This document shows positions 1-10,743 of a DNA stretch of 64,000 nucleotides, in pieces. Where the stretch lies: NCBI GenBank assembly GCA_025594325.1, contig JANHCV010000003.1:124001-188000 (forward strand), written 5' to 3'. The translations under genes were made by a program, and so were the position numbers. The DNA comes from Blastocladiella emersonii ATCC 22665. Taxonomy: Eukaryota; Blastocladiomycota; Blastocladiomycetes; Blastocladiales; Blastocladiaceae. A model generated the notes under the pieces. That model was not told the DNA's origin, ran no database searches, and saw only the letters and a program-made list of their open reading frames with translations. Positions within the stretch are counted from its first letter, which is position 1. Every line of letters begins with the position of its first letter.

Positions 1-1
1 A

Positions 2-1048
2 CGCGGCGGCCGCATCGAGTACCTGATCAAGTGGGTCGGGTACCCCGAGTCGGCCAACTCGTGGGAGCCCCTCGAGAACCTCGAGAGCGCCCTGATTCTG
101 CACGAGTACTGGGTCGACCGCGCCGCCGAGCGCGAGGCTGAGACCGCGGATCTGCGCAAGCGCGTCGCGGCGCTTGAGCGCGACCTCGAGCGCGAGCGCG
201 CGGCCAGCGCTGCCGCCGCCGCCGAAGTGGCTGCTGCCGCGGCTGCGGCCTCGGCGGTGTCGGCGGCATCCGCGGCCGCGGTCAGTGATGCCGAGGAACA
301 GCCGCAGCAGCCTGACGCCGCCGCGCCCAAGCCGCGCAAGAAGAAGCTGACGATGAAGCAGAAGCAGGCGCAGCGCGCTGCTGCTGCTGCTGCTGCTGCC
401 GCCGCCGAGAGCGTCACAGTCGAGGACGATGGAGAGGACGTCGATGTCGCTGCTCCTCCCGTGCCCGCCGACACCACCACCACCGCGGCCCGCGTTCGCC
501 CCAGCGTCATCATCCCACCCGCGTCCGCGTCAACCTCGGCCTCAAGCACGCTGCAGCGCACCGAACTGCTGTCGACGCAGATCGCGGCCAAGGTCGGCCG
601 CCTGCCGCACCAGGACCAGATGCACCTCGCCGTCATCTCGGACGACGACTTCGCCGCGCTCGTCCAGCGCGACCGCGTCGCCGCGCTGTACAAGGAGATC
701 GTCGAGATGCGCGAGGATCCAGAGGCCGTCATGATCTTCTTCAAGGGCACTGACGGCCTCAAGCACGCGCTCACCATTGACGACGCCGTCGAGCGGTGCC
801 CCCGCGTCTTCGCCAAGCACCTCGCGGAGCTCGTCACGTTTGACGTGCCGGCCAAGGAAGACGAGGCCGGCGAGGAGGAGCCCACCAGCGGCGCCGAGGT
901 GGAAGAAGGGGAAGAGGAGGAAGCGACCCCACCACCACCCTCGCCGCCGAAACCCGCCAAGCACAGCCTCACGTCGGGCAAGCCCTCTTCGTCGCAGTCC
1001 GAGCCCGACGACGCGCCCGCGCGAAAGCGGCGCCGCAGCGAGGCCTGA
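2..1048 (+). CDS. HP1-type chromodomain / chromoshadow protein (5' partial)
   Basis: The open frame enters at base 2, so the N-terminus lies outside the window; 348 residues are visible, ending in TGA. The first ~40 residues are the second half of a chromodomain ([19 protein letters not shown]), the fold that binds methylated histone H3 lysine 9. A charged coiled stretch and a long Ala-rich, Lys-rich linker follow. At about residues 205-280 is a chromoshadow-like domain ([20 protein letters not shown] and the downstream [15 protein letters not shown]), the dimerisation and PxVxL-docking module of HP1. The tail is acidic, Pro-rich and ends in a basic RKRRR patch resembling a nuclear signal. 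The order chromo-linker-shadow is diagnostic of heterochromatin protein 1 (fungal Swi6/HP1). The gene is tail-to-tail with GCN5, with 64 bp between stops. Which HP1 paralogue this is cannot be decided from the fragment. Confidence 0.85.
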   Translation, partial: RGGRIEYLIKWVGYPESANSWEPLENLESALILHEYWVDRAAEREAETADLRKRVAALERDLERERAASAAAAAEVAAAAAAASAVSAASAAAVSDAEEQPQQPDAAAPKPRKKKLTMKQKQAQRAAAAAAAAAAESVTVEDDGEDVDVAAPPVPADTTTTAARVRPSVIIPPASASTSASSTLQRTELLSTQIAAKVGRLPHQDQMHLAVISDDDFAALVQRDRVAALYKEIVEMREDPEAVMIFFKGTDGLKHALTIDDAVERCPRVFAKHLAELVTFDVPAKEDEAGEEEPTSGAEVEEGEEEEATPPPPSPPKPAKHSLTSGKPSSSQSEPDDAPARKRRRSEA

Positions 1049-1112
1049 GCCGTTATCATCGTCTCCAGCAGTTGAATGTATAGAGATATTTATTTGATCC
1101 AACCACCGATCA

Positions 1113-3170
1113 TCAAAGTCCCGTGTTGTCGCGCTCGCTGAGGATCTTGAGCCGGTTGTCAAAGAAGATCTCGAGCTTGTTGGCCGATTTGAAGTAGGGC
1201 GTGGCCGGGTCGTTGTACAGGCGGCAGTTGGCGAAGATCTTGCGCACGTCCGTGGCGAACTCGTCGACTGACTTGTACTTGTCGGCCTCGATGTGCGACT
1301 CGAGGGTCTTGAGGTCTACATTCACGCGGTGTGAGTGAGGCAGCGGCTTTGACGGAGTAGCAAATGGAACCGTGCCCATGGGGTCCTTGATGACCTCGTA
1401 GTAGTCCTTGACCTGGTTGCGGTCGACGGGCTCGAGGAACGGCCACGACGACGGGTGCCCGCGCAGCTCGTCGAGCAGCTGCGTGAACAGAATGTACAGC
1501 GGCGACTTGGCCTGCTTGGACCGCTCCTGCGACAGCTCGGGCGTCCATCCCGCCTCGGCTACACATGGCGAGTGTCAGCAGAAGTCGCGCACCATATCGA
1601 AAAAAAGCGTACCGATGCCCGGGATCGTCATGGGATCGATGGGCATACCGCCGTTGCGCTTGAAGGCCGTGACGCCCGGGTACACGATGTTGGCCTTGGA
1701 CACGGCAAAGATTTTGCGGTAGAGGGCCTCCTTCTGCAGGGCGAGGGTCTGGTAGACGTCGAGGTACTTGACTCTCGGGACCATGGTGCACTGCATGATG
1801 GTGCCGCCCTCGTAGTCCTTGATGTAGCCCATCCAGATGGCCTTGTCGAGGGTGATATCGGTGGTGAACCCCTGCTTGCGGAAGTAGCCGATGGCGTAGT
1901 TGTCGGCGTAGGTGAGGAAGTAGCGCAGGTCGCCCGTGGCGCGCACGCTGTCCTTGAGGTGGTTCATGAGGTGCGACCCGTACCCCTTGACCTGCTCGGT
2001 GCCCGTGATGGCGCAGAAGACGATCTCGGCGAATTTCCGCTCGAAAAACGGCTTGTAGCAGATCCCGCCCAGCACCGTCAGCGGGTCCGTCTTGACCAGG
2101 CACATGGAGATGTGGCTCTTGTCGTAGACGAGCTTGCCGACGTACTCGCGCGGCATCTTGGGCAGCTGCCGCTGGAAAATGTTCATGAGCCCCGTCAGCA
2201 GGATCGTGCTGTCGCGCGACCCGTCGTTGCGCACCACGCGGAAATCGATGATCCCGTCGCGCTCCTCCTGCATCGCCGGCGACAGCGCCTTGGCGCACGG
2301 CCGGATCAGCTCGGCGATCGGGATCTCGGCCGGCTCGTCGAGACCCAGGAACCGCGGCGACGACATGGACAGCGCCGTCAGCGGGGCCAGGCTCGTCGAC
2401 AGGCCCATGATGGGCGCCGCCGGGTTGAGGCCGGTTGTTGAGGTGGCGGGAGCCGGTGCCGCGGCGGTGGAAGTGGGCGACGCGAAGAGTGGGGGCGGTG
2501 GTGGCAGAGCGTGGAGGGCGGGCACGCTCAGCGGGGACCGCGCGCGGGGCGACCGCGCCGCCGCCGCGGCCGCAGCGTCGCCCGTCGGCCGCGGCGAGAT
2601 GGCGGACCGCGGACTCTTTTGTGCGACGTGCGGGCTCAAGGGCGCGGTGCGCGGGCTCTTCTGCGACACGCGCGGGCTCCGCGGCAGCGGCGGGAGCGGG
2701 CGCGAGGGCGATTGCGGGAGCGGCGGCAGCGACTGCTGTTTGCTCGGGGACGCCGGCGGGGGCGAGCCAACTGGCCGCGATCGCGGCGAGGCGGGGAGCG
2801 CGGGCGATGCGGGTTTCGCGAACGCCGACCGCGCGGGTGTCGGCGAGGTGGCCTTTGGCGGTGGTGGTGGCGGTGCGGACCGAGGCGACGAGGCGAGCGG
2901 CGACCAGGCGCGCGGCGACCGCGATGGCGAAGCGCCTGTCATGAGCGGCGGAAGCCCCGCCCTCGCGTGTGGCGAATTTGCGGAAGAAGGCGCATTGGGC
3001 GCGCTGTCGGAGCGCTGGCGCTTGGCCTGCGGCGAGAGCGAGTGCGGGTGCGGGTGCGCGGTAGCGGTAGCGGCGGCGAGCGACGACGATGGGCCGCGGT
3101 CGTCCGAGGCGCGCCGTTTAAGCGAGTTGGTGGGCGCCGGCGCCGCGGACGCGGGGGTATTGTGGTTCAT
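1113..3170 (-). CDS. GCN5: Histone acetyltransferase GCN5 (SAGA/ADA catalytic subunit)
   Basis: Exons, in transcription order: 3170-1613, 1558-1376 and 1315-1113; 647 residues. The first ~260 residues are Ser/Pro/Ala-rich low complexity. The acetyltransferase domain covers about residues 303-460, with the catalytic Glu in [13 protein letters not shown], the acetyl-CoA loop [14 protein letters not shown] and the [15 protein letters not shown] segment. The conserved Gcn5 linker [13 protein letters not shown] spans the first splice junction. The C-terminal bromodomain ([20 protein letters not shown] ... NCRLYN) binds acetyl-lysine. The protein acetylates H3 tails in SAGA. The start at 3170 is chosen because the same frame upstream to ~3400 is Arg-rich and unlike any Gcn5. 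The second intron (1316-1375) has a GC donor, is 60 nt long and is open in frame (see findings). The gene is divergent from the PDI gene, with 239 bp between start codons. Confidence 0.95.
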
Positions 3171-3409
3171 GGCAGTGTGGAGTGTCGGTGCGGGTGCACC
3201 CAGTGCGGCGGGGAGAGAGCATCGATGGGAGAGGGGGGAGCGGAACCGACCGACCGAAGCGACCGCGACGGCAGCGGAAGCGGGTCCCACGTGAGCCGGC
3301 CGCCACGCTGGCCGATGGGCGCGCGACTCTTCTCGCCTTCTCGAGGCCGCCGCCCACCGCACGCCCTCCCTCCCCTTTGCCCTCGACCCGCCTGCACCCA
3401 CACCACACC

Positions 3410-4660
3410 ATGAAGTCCTCGAACGCGCACACGCTCGCCGTCCTGCTGGCCGCGCTGCTGGTCGCCGTGACCGCCAACGTGGTCGACCTGACGCCCGCCA
3501 ACTTCGACTCGGTCATCGACGGGTCGCGCCACGCGCTCGTCGAGTTCTACGCCCCGTGGTGCGGCCACTGCAAGTCGCTGGCCCCCGTCTACGAGGAGCT
3601 CGCCGCCACCTTCAAGCACGCCTCGAGCAACCTCGTCATCGCCAAGGTCGACGCCAACGAGCACACGTCGCTCGGCGAGCGCTTCAACGTCCAGGGCTTC
3701 CCGACCCTCAAGTGGTTCCCCAAGGGCAGCACCGACCCCTCAGAGTACAACGGCGGCCGCACCCTCGACGACCTCGCCGCCTTCGTCGAGGCCAAGACGT
3801 CGATCCGCTCCAAGCTCGTCAAGGTCCCCTCGGCCGTCACCGTCCTCACCACCGACTCGTTCGACGCCGTCGCCATGGACCCCACCAAGAACGTGCTCGT
3901 CGAGTTTTACGCCCCCTGGTGCGGCCACTGCAAGTGTGCGTATCCGGCTCTCGCTGTGCTCGACCTGACCCACTGCTAACGTGTTGCCCCGACTCCCATT
4001 GACCTGCAACAGCCCTCGCTCCTGTACGCGGCGCCCACCGCTACCACCCGTTCTTGACCGCCCCCTAACCTACAACCCCCCGAATAGACCTACGAGAAGC
4101 TCGCCAAGACCTTCTCCACCGAGGACTCGGTCGTCATCGCCAACCTCGACGCCACGGCCCACCCGGACATTGCCCAGCGCTTCGGCGTCCAGGGCTACCC
4201 GACCATCAAGTTCTTCCCCGCCGTCAAGTCCAAGCAGCCGCTCGACTACGAGGGCGGCCGCTCCGAGGCCGACTTCGTCGACTTCATCAACGAGCAGACC
4301 GGCACCAAGCGCACCCCGGGCGGCAACCTCGACGAGTCGGCCGGCGTCCTGCTCGAGCTGACCGAGTCCGTCAACGCCTTTGTCGCCGCGTCCGACCGCG
4401 CCGCCGAGCTCGCCAAGGCCAAGAAGGCCGCCGCCGCCATCAACGACAAGGCCGCGCCCCTCTACGTCAAGATCATGGAGCGCATCGTCAAGGCCGGCGA
4501 CGCCTACGTCGCCAAGGAGTCGGCCCGCCTCCAGAAGCTCCTCAACGACGACACGGTGCTCCAGGCCAAGAAGGACCTCTTCGTCACCCGCTCCAACATC
4601 CTGCGCGTCTTCGCCGAGGCCCTCGCCCGCGACGCCGGCGCCACCAAGCAGGAGCTGTGA
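3410..4660 (+). CDS. Protein disulfide isomerase, two thioredoxin domains plus ERp29-like D domain
   Basis: Exons 3410-3935, 4013-4023 and 4088-4660 encode 369 residues. A signal peptide ([19 protein letters not shown], about residues 8-26) leads into the ER. Two thioredoxin folds each carry the active site APWCGHCK, at about residues 45-55 and 165-175. The conserved motifs [10 protein letters not shown] and YPTIKFFPA follow each. The last ~100 residues are the helical D domain of the fungal/plant PDI-D (ERp38, P5-like) class, ending in KQEL, a KDEL-type ER-retention variant. The protein forms and isomerises disulfides in secretory proteins. The middle exon is only 11 nt: skipping it, or reading the intron, destroys the second active-site region, whereas joining it gives [18 protein letters not shown] in perfect family register. 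Confidence 0.93.
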
Positions 4661-5113
4661 GGAAGCAGGCGAGCGCCGCGAGTGCCGCCGCGCATGCTAA
4701 ATCGGCACGCGGGCAATTCCACCCGAACGCGTCGCACGCGACGCGCCCCCCCACACATCCCCATCCCGCGACGCGGGCAATCCAATAAACCCGGTTGGTT
4801 CATCGGCCGCGCTTCAAAAGCGGGGTGCGTGTCGCCACCGTTAATTAGTTGTCAAACCGGAGGCTTGGCTTGCACGCCACGGCTGCATCACCACCCTTCC
4901 GCCAGGGACCCGCCTTCGCCGCCCCGCTTCCCACTTGCGCCCCGCTGCGCACTTCTCCTTCTTGGCCAAAAGCAAACTACATCTCCATAGGAAGCCATAG
5001 ACACACGGCGCGAGTCGTACTAGAAGGGATTGGCTCCCCGGAACCCATCGACACTGTCCATTCTCGCCGCCAACCCAACCACCACGACGACGGCGGCGAC
5101 CGCGCATGCCTTG
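4661..5113. other. Intergenic region, no gene seen
   Basis: This is 3' flank of the disulfide isomerase and 5' flank of the SH3 membrane protein. Open frames here are short and Arg/Pro-rich, typical of GC-rich noncoding sequence. An AT-richer patch near 4840-4860 may belong to the PDI terminator region; nothing else is recognisable. Confidence 0.5.
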
Positions 5114-7646
5114 ATGGTCATTCGCTCGCCCACACCACCACCATCCGCGGCGTCTATGGCGACGGGGCGGAGCGCTGGCAATGCACTCGCCTCCGAATCC
5201 GCGGCGCCATCATGGCCTGCATCACCATCCCCGTCGAGTGCGAGCCGCCCGTCCTCGTCTTTGCCTTCGCGGCCAAGGCCGCATCGGCGTAGCCATCGGC
5301 GTAGCCATCGCCCATCTTCATCTCCGGCCGTGTCATCGCTCGTGACCGCCGCCGTGTTCATCGCGACGCTGGCGGTTGCGGTGGCTCAGCTCCCGCTCGC
5401 GGCGGCGCAATCTTCGTCCGCGAACAACAGCACCGCGGGCGGGGGATCTTCGTCTGCGGCGCCGCCATCCGGCTGCTTCCCGCTGTCGGACTCAGCGTTC
5501 TGCCCAATGTTCCGGGGCGCGTCGCTGCAGCCCATGGCGACAAAGACGTCGCTGCTGTTCAACTCGGCGTCGTCGTTCGACGCGTACATGGTCAACTCGA
5601 TCTCGACGACGCCGTTCAAGCTGCAGATCTACGACAACTTCCAGTGCTCGGTCGCGCAGTCGGCGCTCAACACGACCCGCACCAACATCCAGTTCTTCAT
5701 CAGCTTCCAGTGCGCCATGACCGCGTCGCAGTCGCAGGCGTGCTGGGACCCGAAGGCCGTGCCCGCCGCGCAGGCCGGGAAACCGCAGCCGGCGGGCACG
5801 CCCGCGTGGCAGCTGTGCCGCTCGTCGTGCGACGCGTACGTCAACTCGCTCGAGACGCTCCTCGCCAAGGACGCGGCCGCGTGCGCTGGACCGTCGCAGA
5901 ACGACGTCAAGGCGCGCATCAAGGACCTCCGCACCCTGTGCGCGACCAACGTGCACTTCAACGCCACGTCCAACTGTATCGACGCGGCGCAGAACGAGCG
6001 CGCGACGTGTGGTACGCTCGTCACTTGCTAGACCCATCACGGCTGGAATCAGACGACTCACTTCCTCGCGTGTAGGTCGCGCCCCGCTCGACGAGATCTG
6101 CACCAGCTGCTCGTCCTTTTCAACGACGTCGACATGCAAGAACATCTTGCCGGGCCTTGCGCGCGGCGGCGAGAATGGGACCCCGGGTACCACCTCGGGC
6201 ACCGCGTCCGACTCGTCGTCAGTCCTCGTCCCCGTGCTCATCGGGACCGCCGCGGGCGGCGTCGCGATGCTCGTGTGCGGGTTCATGGGCCTGTTCCTGT
6301 ACCGCCGGAAACAGCAGCAGAAGCGGGACCTCATCGCCAGCAACTCGCGGTACCCGCCCGTCACCGGCGACGGCGGGTCCAGCACCGTGTCCATCTCCAA
6401 CAGCCACATGATGATGCCGGCGCGCCCGCGCACCCCGCCGCAGGCACCCCCGCGCGTCCCGCACTGGGACCCGGGCATGCAGGCCGTCGCGAGCCCCGTC
6501 GCGTCCTCGTTCCCGCACAGCAACGGCGGTGCGCTGCGCGAGTTCGGCGGCCCGCCGTCGGCCGTCAGCGCGGCGCCCTCGGCGAGCGTGACCATCACGA
6601 GCCCGCGCCCGCGCGGCGAGAGCTTCGGCGCTGCGGCGGCGGCGATGCGCAACACGGCGCACCTCCCGCTGCCCGCGCCCGTCGCCGCAACAGCTGGCGG
6701 CACGTCGCCGTCGTCGTGGACGTCCAGCAGCCTCAAGCACATTGCGTCGCCGCACCGCCCTGACAACATGCTGTACACGGCCATCGTGCCCGCCAACGAG
6801 TACGGGATGCCCAAGGACGCGATCCACATGGCGCCCATGGGCCGGAGCAACTCGCTTCCGCTCGCGGTCCCGCCGCCCGCTGTGACGACGACGGCGACGG
6901 GGTCGCGGTTGCCGTACTCGAGCCAGCAGCAGCGGAGCCGGACCAGCGGGCCCATGATGCGCTACGCCATGCCGCTCGATGTCGGCGAGGACGACGAGGC
7001 GCCGACCGGTCCCCCGCCGGGCCTCCCCGCGCTCGCCGCCGAACCCGACCTCCGCGTCGACAAGTTCATTCTCCCGTCGACCATCTCGTCCCGCGGCAAG
7101 CGCAACAACGCGCTCGGCGCGGGCATCTCGGGCAACCCGCTGTACGAGCTGCCGTCGACACTCTCTTCGCGCGGCCGCGAAAACGCGGCGGCGGGGAACC
7201 GCATGACGTACGCGACCGCGACGGAGCTCGACCACGCTGTCCCGCGGCGCCTGTCCTCGGCGCTCGGCAACGGGATCGGGATCGGCCTGGGCGCGGGGCT
7301 CGGCAACCACGCGCTGCTCAACGGCAACTCGGCAACGTCCGGGCTCCGGCCGTCGCCCGTCCACCCGGCGCCGTCGCAGTCGTACTACGTCGTGATCCGC
7401 GCGTACGCGGCCGCGTCGCGCGACGAAATGTCGATCGCCGCTGGAGACATGGTCCTCGTGCAGTCCCTGTACAGCGACGGGTGGGCGTACGGCATGAACA
7501 CAACCCAGGAGCGCAGCGGGATGTTTCCGCTCATCTGTACCGTGCCGGTCGCGACCGAGACGGTGGGTGGAGGTGGGGCTGAGCATGGCGGCGTGCCGCC
7601 GCTTCCAAGGCCGGCGCGCGGAGGTGGCGGCGGCGGAAGGATGTAG
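5114..7646 (+). CDS. Single-pass membrane protein with Cys-rich ectodomain and C-terminal SH3 domain
   Basis: Exons 5114-6011 and 6076-7646, with a 64-nt intron GTACGC...GTGTAG, encode about 822 residues. A hydrophobic signal or anchor segment (LVTAAVFIATLAVAVAQLPL) precedes a Ser/Asn-rich, Cys-rich region of about 200 residues (GCFPLSDSAFCPMFRG, several paired Cys and NxT/S sites), which looks extracellular. A second membrane segment (VLVPVLIGTAAGGVAMLVCG) is followed by basic stop-transfer residues YRRKQQQKR. A long low-complexity cytoplasmic linker ends in an SH3 domain (YYVVIRAYAAASRDEMSIAA ... DGWAYGMN ... GMFPLICT), which binds Pro-rich ligands. The architecture suggests a cell-surface sensor or adhesion protein coupled to cytoplasmic partners; the ligand is unknown. 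The start is uncertain: Met at 5114 or 5156. Confidence 0.8.
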
Positions 7647-8129
7647 AGATGAGGAAGTAGAGAGCGATGGCGTACACTTTAATAGATACCATGATCACTG
7701 TATGTTCTGGCTGAGGTGGGAATCGGCCAACATCGCTGTTGTGGGCAAGCTCGAGCCCGTGTCGCAGAGTTCAGGGCTCGAGGAACCAGCGTACGAATCC
7801 GCATCAATTCGGTTCCGCGCGCAAACAGACGTCCAAGTCGGTTCCACGCACTGACTCGAACTTTAAACGAATGCGTCACCAAGGACGCGTTTGAGAAGCA
7901 CGTGTGTGGCGCGACGCGTCCACCGGGGTTAGTGACCACAGCACCGAGCGGCAGTGCAATAAAACCATTCGCTAGTCGGGTTGTACGTTGATTCGGACTA
8001 AATCACTTCATGTGCAGGTTGACGACCTCGCCTGGAAGCGAAAACGGTGGTTCACATCAGTGACACAGGCCTTGTCAAACTTGCGATGTGGCTCCAGGGC
8101 AAGTTCATAGCGCGTCTGGTATCCCTTAA
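7647..8129. other. Intergenic region, no gene seen
   Basis: This is the converging 3' flanks of the SH3 protein gene and the orphan gene at 8130-8724. No convincing open frame, RNA gene or repeat is visible. Confidence 0.5.
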
Positions 8130-8724
8130 TCAACGAAAAAGATGGTATATATGGTGATTGAATGCGCGAAGAAACATATCAAGTTGGTGACACCATGGCA
8201 GGTCCTGCTTGGGCGGGTCCCAGGTTGAGGCAGCGCCGCCTGCATAGGAAGAGGAGCTGCTATCCGCAACCTGGCCCGGCAGGCTTCCAGCATTGAGACG
8301 TGAGCATTTGGCTTTGCAACTGGCTTCCAAGTCGTCCAGCGCAGCCATGACCGCCTTGTACCGCATTTCGTTCTCGAGACGCGCTGCCGCCGACGCATCC
8401 AGCTTGGCCAACGTAAGCTGTGAAGACGGCCGTAGGACCGTCGCCCTTCTTCAGGTGTCGACTGACGTGCTCGGCGAGCGTCCGGGTCAGCGTGGTGAGG
8501 CGGTGCAGGTCTCCGAGCTTTACGCCCACGATGTAGTCGGATTGAACGACTACTTTATCCTTGCTCGGTGATGTGCGAACTGCACGCAACGGGCGAGCCG
8601 AGTCGTGCGGTTTGACGACAGGAGACGGCCCGGAAGTGACCGTGGTCGCGGCGCTTGGCGGTGCGTTAGCAGTTGTGTCGGGCGTCGGAGACGTGTTGGA
8701 AGATTCAAGTCCTGTAGATGCCAT
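8130..8724 (-). CDS. Orphan protein, 181 residues, coiled-coil-like
   Basis: Two exons, 8724-8467 and 8417-8130, are joined across a 49-nt intron (donor GTCAGT, acceptor CAG). The splice is needed because the upstream frame runs on into low-quality sequence, while the downstream frame (LTLAKLDASAAARLENEM, KAVMAALDDLEASCKAKC) is clearly helix-forming. The N-terminal ~50 residues are Ser/Thr/Pro-rich. From about residue 60 (SDYIVGVKLGDLHRLTTLTR) to 130 the protein looks alpha-helical with heptad-like Leu spacing, and the tail is Ser-rich. I recognise no family. It could be a small structural or kinetochore-like coiled coil, but nothing in the sequence proves this. The CTTAG/CTAAG repeat patch lies just upstream of its start. 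Confidence 0.6.
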
Positions 8725-8841
8725 TGGGTGAGAGTATGCTAGAGTGTGTTCGGCGTCGAGGAGCAGAGCGGAAGTGTCAGCGCGGGTGAGTGCTTTGTGA
8801 GCCCAGTGGCAGTCGCAGTGAAAAAGGTTTGACTATATCAC

Positions 8842-9033
8842 TTAGGGGCGGTCACTAAGTCTCGGCGCTAAGGGTCGCAAAGTGGCTTAGGGCGGCCAAA
8901 GGGTCGCTAAGGGTCGCTAAGGGAGGGGAGACTTTGCGCGGCGGGACAAAGGTACTTTGAGCGGCGAGCGGACTTTGGGGCATCGCAAAGTGGCTTAGCG
9001 TGCCCGCGACAAGGTCGCTTAGTCCCACTTTGC
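8842..9033. repeat. Degenerate CTTAG / CTAAG repeat patch
   Basis: About 190 bp contain many CTTAG and CTAAG words in both orientations. A 16-bp unit TCGCAAAGTGGCTTAG occurs at 8875-8890 and exactly again at 8983-8998. GGGTCGCTAAG is tandemly duplicated near 8901-8922. Further copies are 'CTTAGGGGCGGTCACTAAG' (inverted halves) and 'AAGGTCGCTTAG'. The patch lies in the gap between two minus-strand genes. Confidence 0.7.
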
Positions 9034-9125
9034 TGAGGGCCGGCAGCGGTCGCGGCCACTCGGTCCCGTTGTGCTGCTCAGAGTCCGTTGAGCGTGGTGT
9101 AGAAACCGTCTTGTACTACGATCCA

Positions 9126-10286
9126 TCAATCGATCGTCTCAATCATCACATCACCATTACCACCGTCGTCGCTCTCCTCCTCGCCACGGTTACCGCGACC
9201 GTGGCCGCCGCTGCGGCCCGTTGTGCCGGCCCCACGCTCGTCGAGCGGCTCCATGTTTGGGTCGCCTGCGCCGGCCGTGTCGAGCTCGCCGTGCTGCGGG
9301 ATCGGGACAAGCGACACGATCCAGACAATCTCGTTCGGAGAGGGTACCCTGTTGGCCGCCGGCGGTGGCCGCTGCTCGTCAGGGCACACGCACACGCGGT
9401 CGCGAAGAGCGCGGACCGGTACGACGATCGGCTGCGCGATGGGGACGTAGCACGCGCGGCCGAGGCCTGCCGTCTCCGCTCGCGCCCTGTCCTGCGCGCT
9501 GAGCCGGCGGTGGTTCACCGGGTACACGGCGATCGGCCACAGCGCAGCGAACACGACGCCGCCGAGCTCGAAAAAGTTGGAGATGTAGCCAAAAATTGAC
9601 GACATGGCCGGGTCCGCGCCCGCGTTAGGCACCACGAAGCGCGCGGAGCTCGGCAGCGCGGGGAACGCGCCGGGAACTGCAAACACCGCGTTGGCCACCG
9701 TCATCGGGATCACGACGCGGACGACGGCGTCCTTGCTGCACTGCAGTGGAACGCCGGACCGCGTCGCCGAGTGGAACACGGACGCGGCGGTCGCGGAAGG
9801 GCTGCGGTTGAGCACCATGCCGTCGAGTCGCAGCATGCGGATGAACCACGAGTACCCAGCCGAGGAGGTCGTAGCGGCCGATCCATCGGGCTCGCGGAGC
9901 ACCGCGCGCGCAAACGCCTTGAACGCCGTGGCGAGGTGGTCGGGGAGCAGGCGCGCGCGCGTGCTCCGGTGCTCGACGAGAGCGTCGCCCGAGTCGGACA
10001 CCCGTTGACCGGGCAGCAGAGTAGCGATGCGCGGCTTGGCGGTCACGGCGGCGCGGATCGTCTGGTCGAGCCGCTGCATGCGGCCGAAGCTTGACGGCTT
10101 CCAGATCCGGCATGTCGCGGCCGCCCGGCAGGCAAAATTTGATACCGCACACGGGCCACGGAGCGCCCTCGACGGATCCTCGGAGTAGAGGATCGTGACG
10201 CAGAGCTTGACTTTATTCGCGTCCTCAACCGTGTACGGCGTCCAGCAGGCGCAGCACTGCGGCAGCTTGCCGATGCATACGCTCAT
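9126..10286 (-). CDS. Orphan protein, probably membrane-associated
   Basis: A single open frame of about 386 residues from ATG at 10286 (MSVCIGKLPQCCACWTPYTV). The same frame continues 31 codons upstream without an ATG, so an upstream exon is possible. The N-terminus is Cys-rich (CC, C, C within 15 residues). Two hydrophobic stretches, VVIPMTVANAVFAVPGAFPA and FELGGVVFAALWPIAVYP, could be membrane segments around residues 210-275. The last ~110 residues are polar, then Gly/Arg/Glu-rich. I recognise no domain. Evidence that it is real is the length of the open frame and sensible residue composition in the first 270 codons. The low-complexity tail is less convincing. Confidence 0.5.
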   Translation of the reverse strand: MSVCIGKLPQCCACWTPYTVEDANKVKLCVTILYSEDPSRALRGPCAVSNFACRAAATCRIWKPSSFGRMQRLDQTIRAAVTAKPRIATLLPGQRVSDSGDALVEHRSTRARLLPDHLATAFKAFARAVLREPDGSAATTSSAGYSWFIRMLRLDGMVLNRSPSATAASVFHSATRSGVPLQCSKDAVVRVVIPMTVANAVFAVPGAFPALPSSARFVVPNAGADPAMSSIFGYISNFFELGGVVFAALWPIAVYPVNHRRLSAQDRARAETAGLGRACYVPIAQPIVVPVRALRDRVCVCPDEQRPPPAANRVPSPNEIVWIVSLVPIPQHGELDTAGAGDPNMEPLDERGAGTTGRSGGHGRGNRGEEESDDGGNGDVMIETID

Positions 10287-10743
10287 GGCCGCGCGACGGC
10301 GGAAGAATGGGCGACGGTCGCGCGTCGGAAGGCGGAGCGCGGCGAGTTCCGGAGGGCCGCTGGCATCGTCGCGGGTCAAACGGAGCCCTGCGCTTCCCGA
10401 TGCCCTGGGCGTTGTTCATGGTGTCGATTCATAGTTTGCAGCAAGTGGTGGCGCATTCGGTCGACAAGTGTGTCGGCGGCTGGGGCTCGGTGGGGAAAAG
10501 CGGCTGGCCGGTGAGGTGAGCGGCGCGTCGCGTTTCGGGGCCGCGCCAACGCAAAGTCCCGGCGGACTCTGCCGTTTTCACCGCGCCCTCGGCTACCCGC
10601 GGGCTCTCGCTCCCCCTTCGCGACTACGGAAACCATGAAGCCACGTATTTGAGCTCTCCCAATTCTTGCAACGCACGCAGCACACGCACCGGCGACTGGA
10701 CCAACCACGGCCGAACAGGCCTTCGTGGACTTTACACAGCGTC

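Noticed and set aside
3171-3401. N-terminal extension of GCN5 in the same open frame
   Set aside because: Arg/Gly/Ala-rich composition with no Gcn5 likeness; it would overlap the promoter of the divergent PDI gene.
6219-7586. Long minus-strand ORF opposite the SH3 protein
   Set aside because: Arg-rich shadow of a GC-rich gene on the other strand; no natural composition. The same applies to long antisense ORFs opposite EDC3, NOX, DBP4, DRC5 and the aminotransferase.
8842-9033. TTAGGG-like words suggesting an interstitial telomere
   Set aside because: Only isolated TTAGGG words occur, mixed with CTAAGGG in both orientations and irregular spacing; there is no tandem array.
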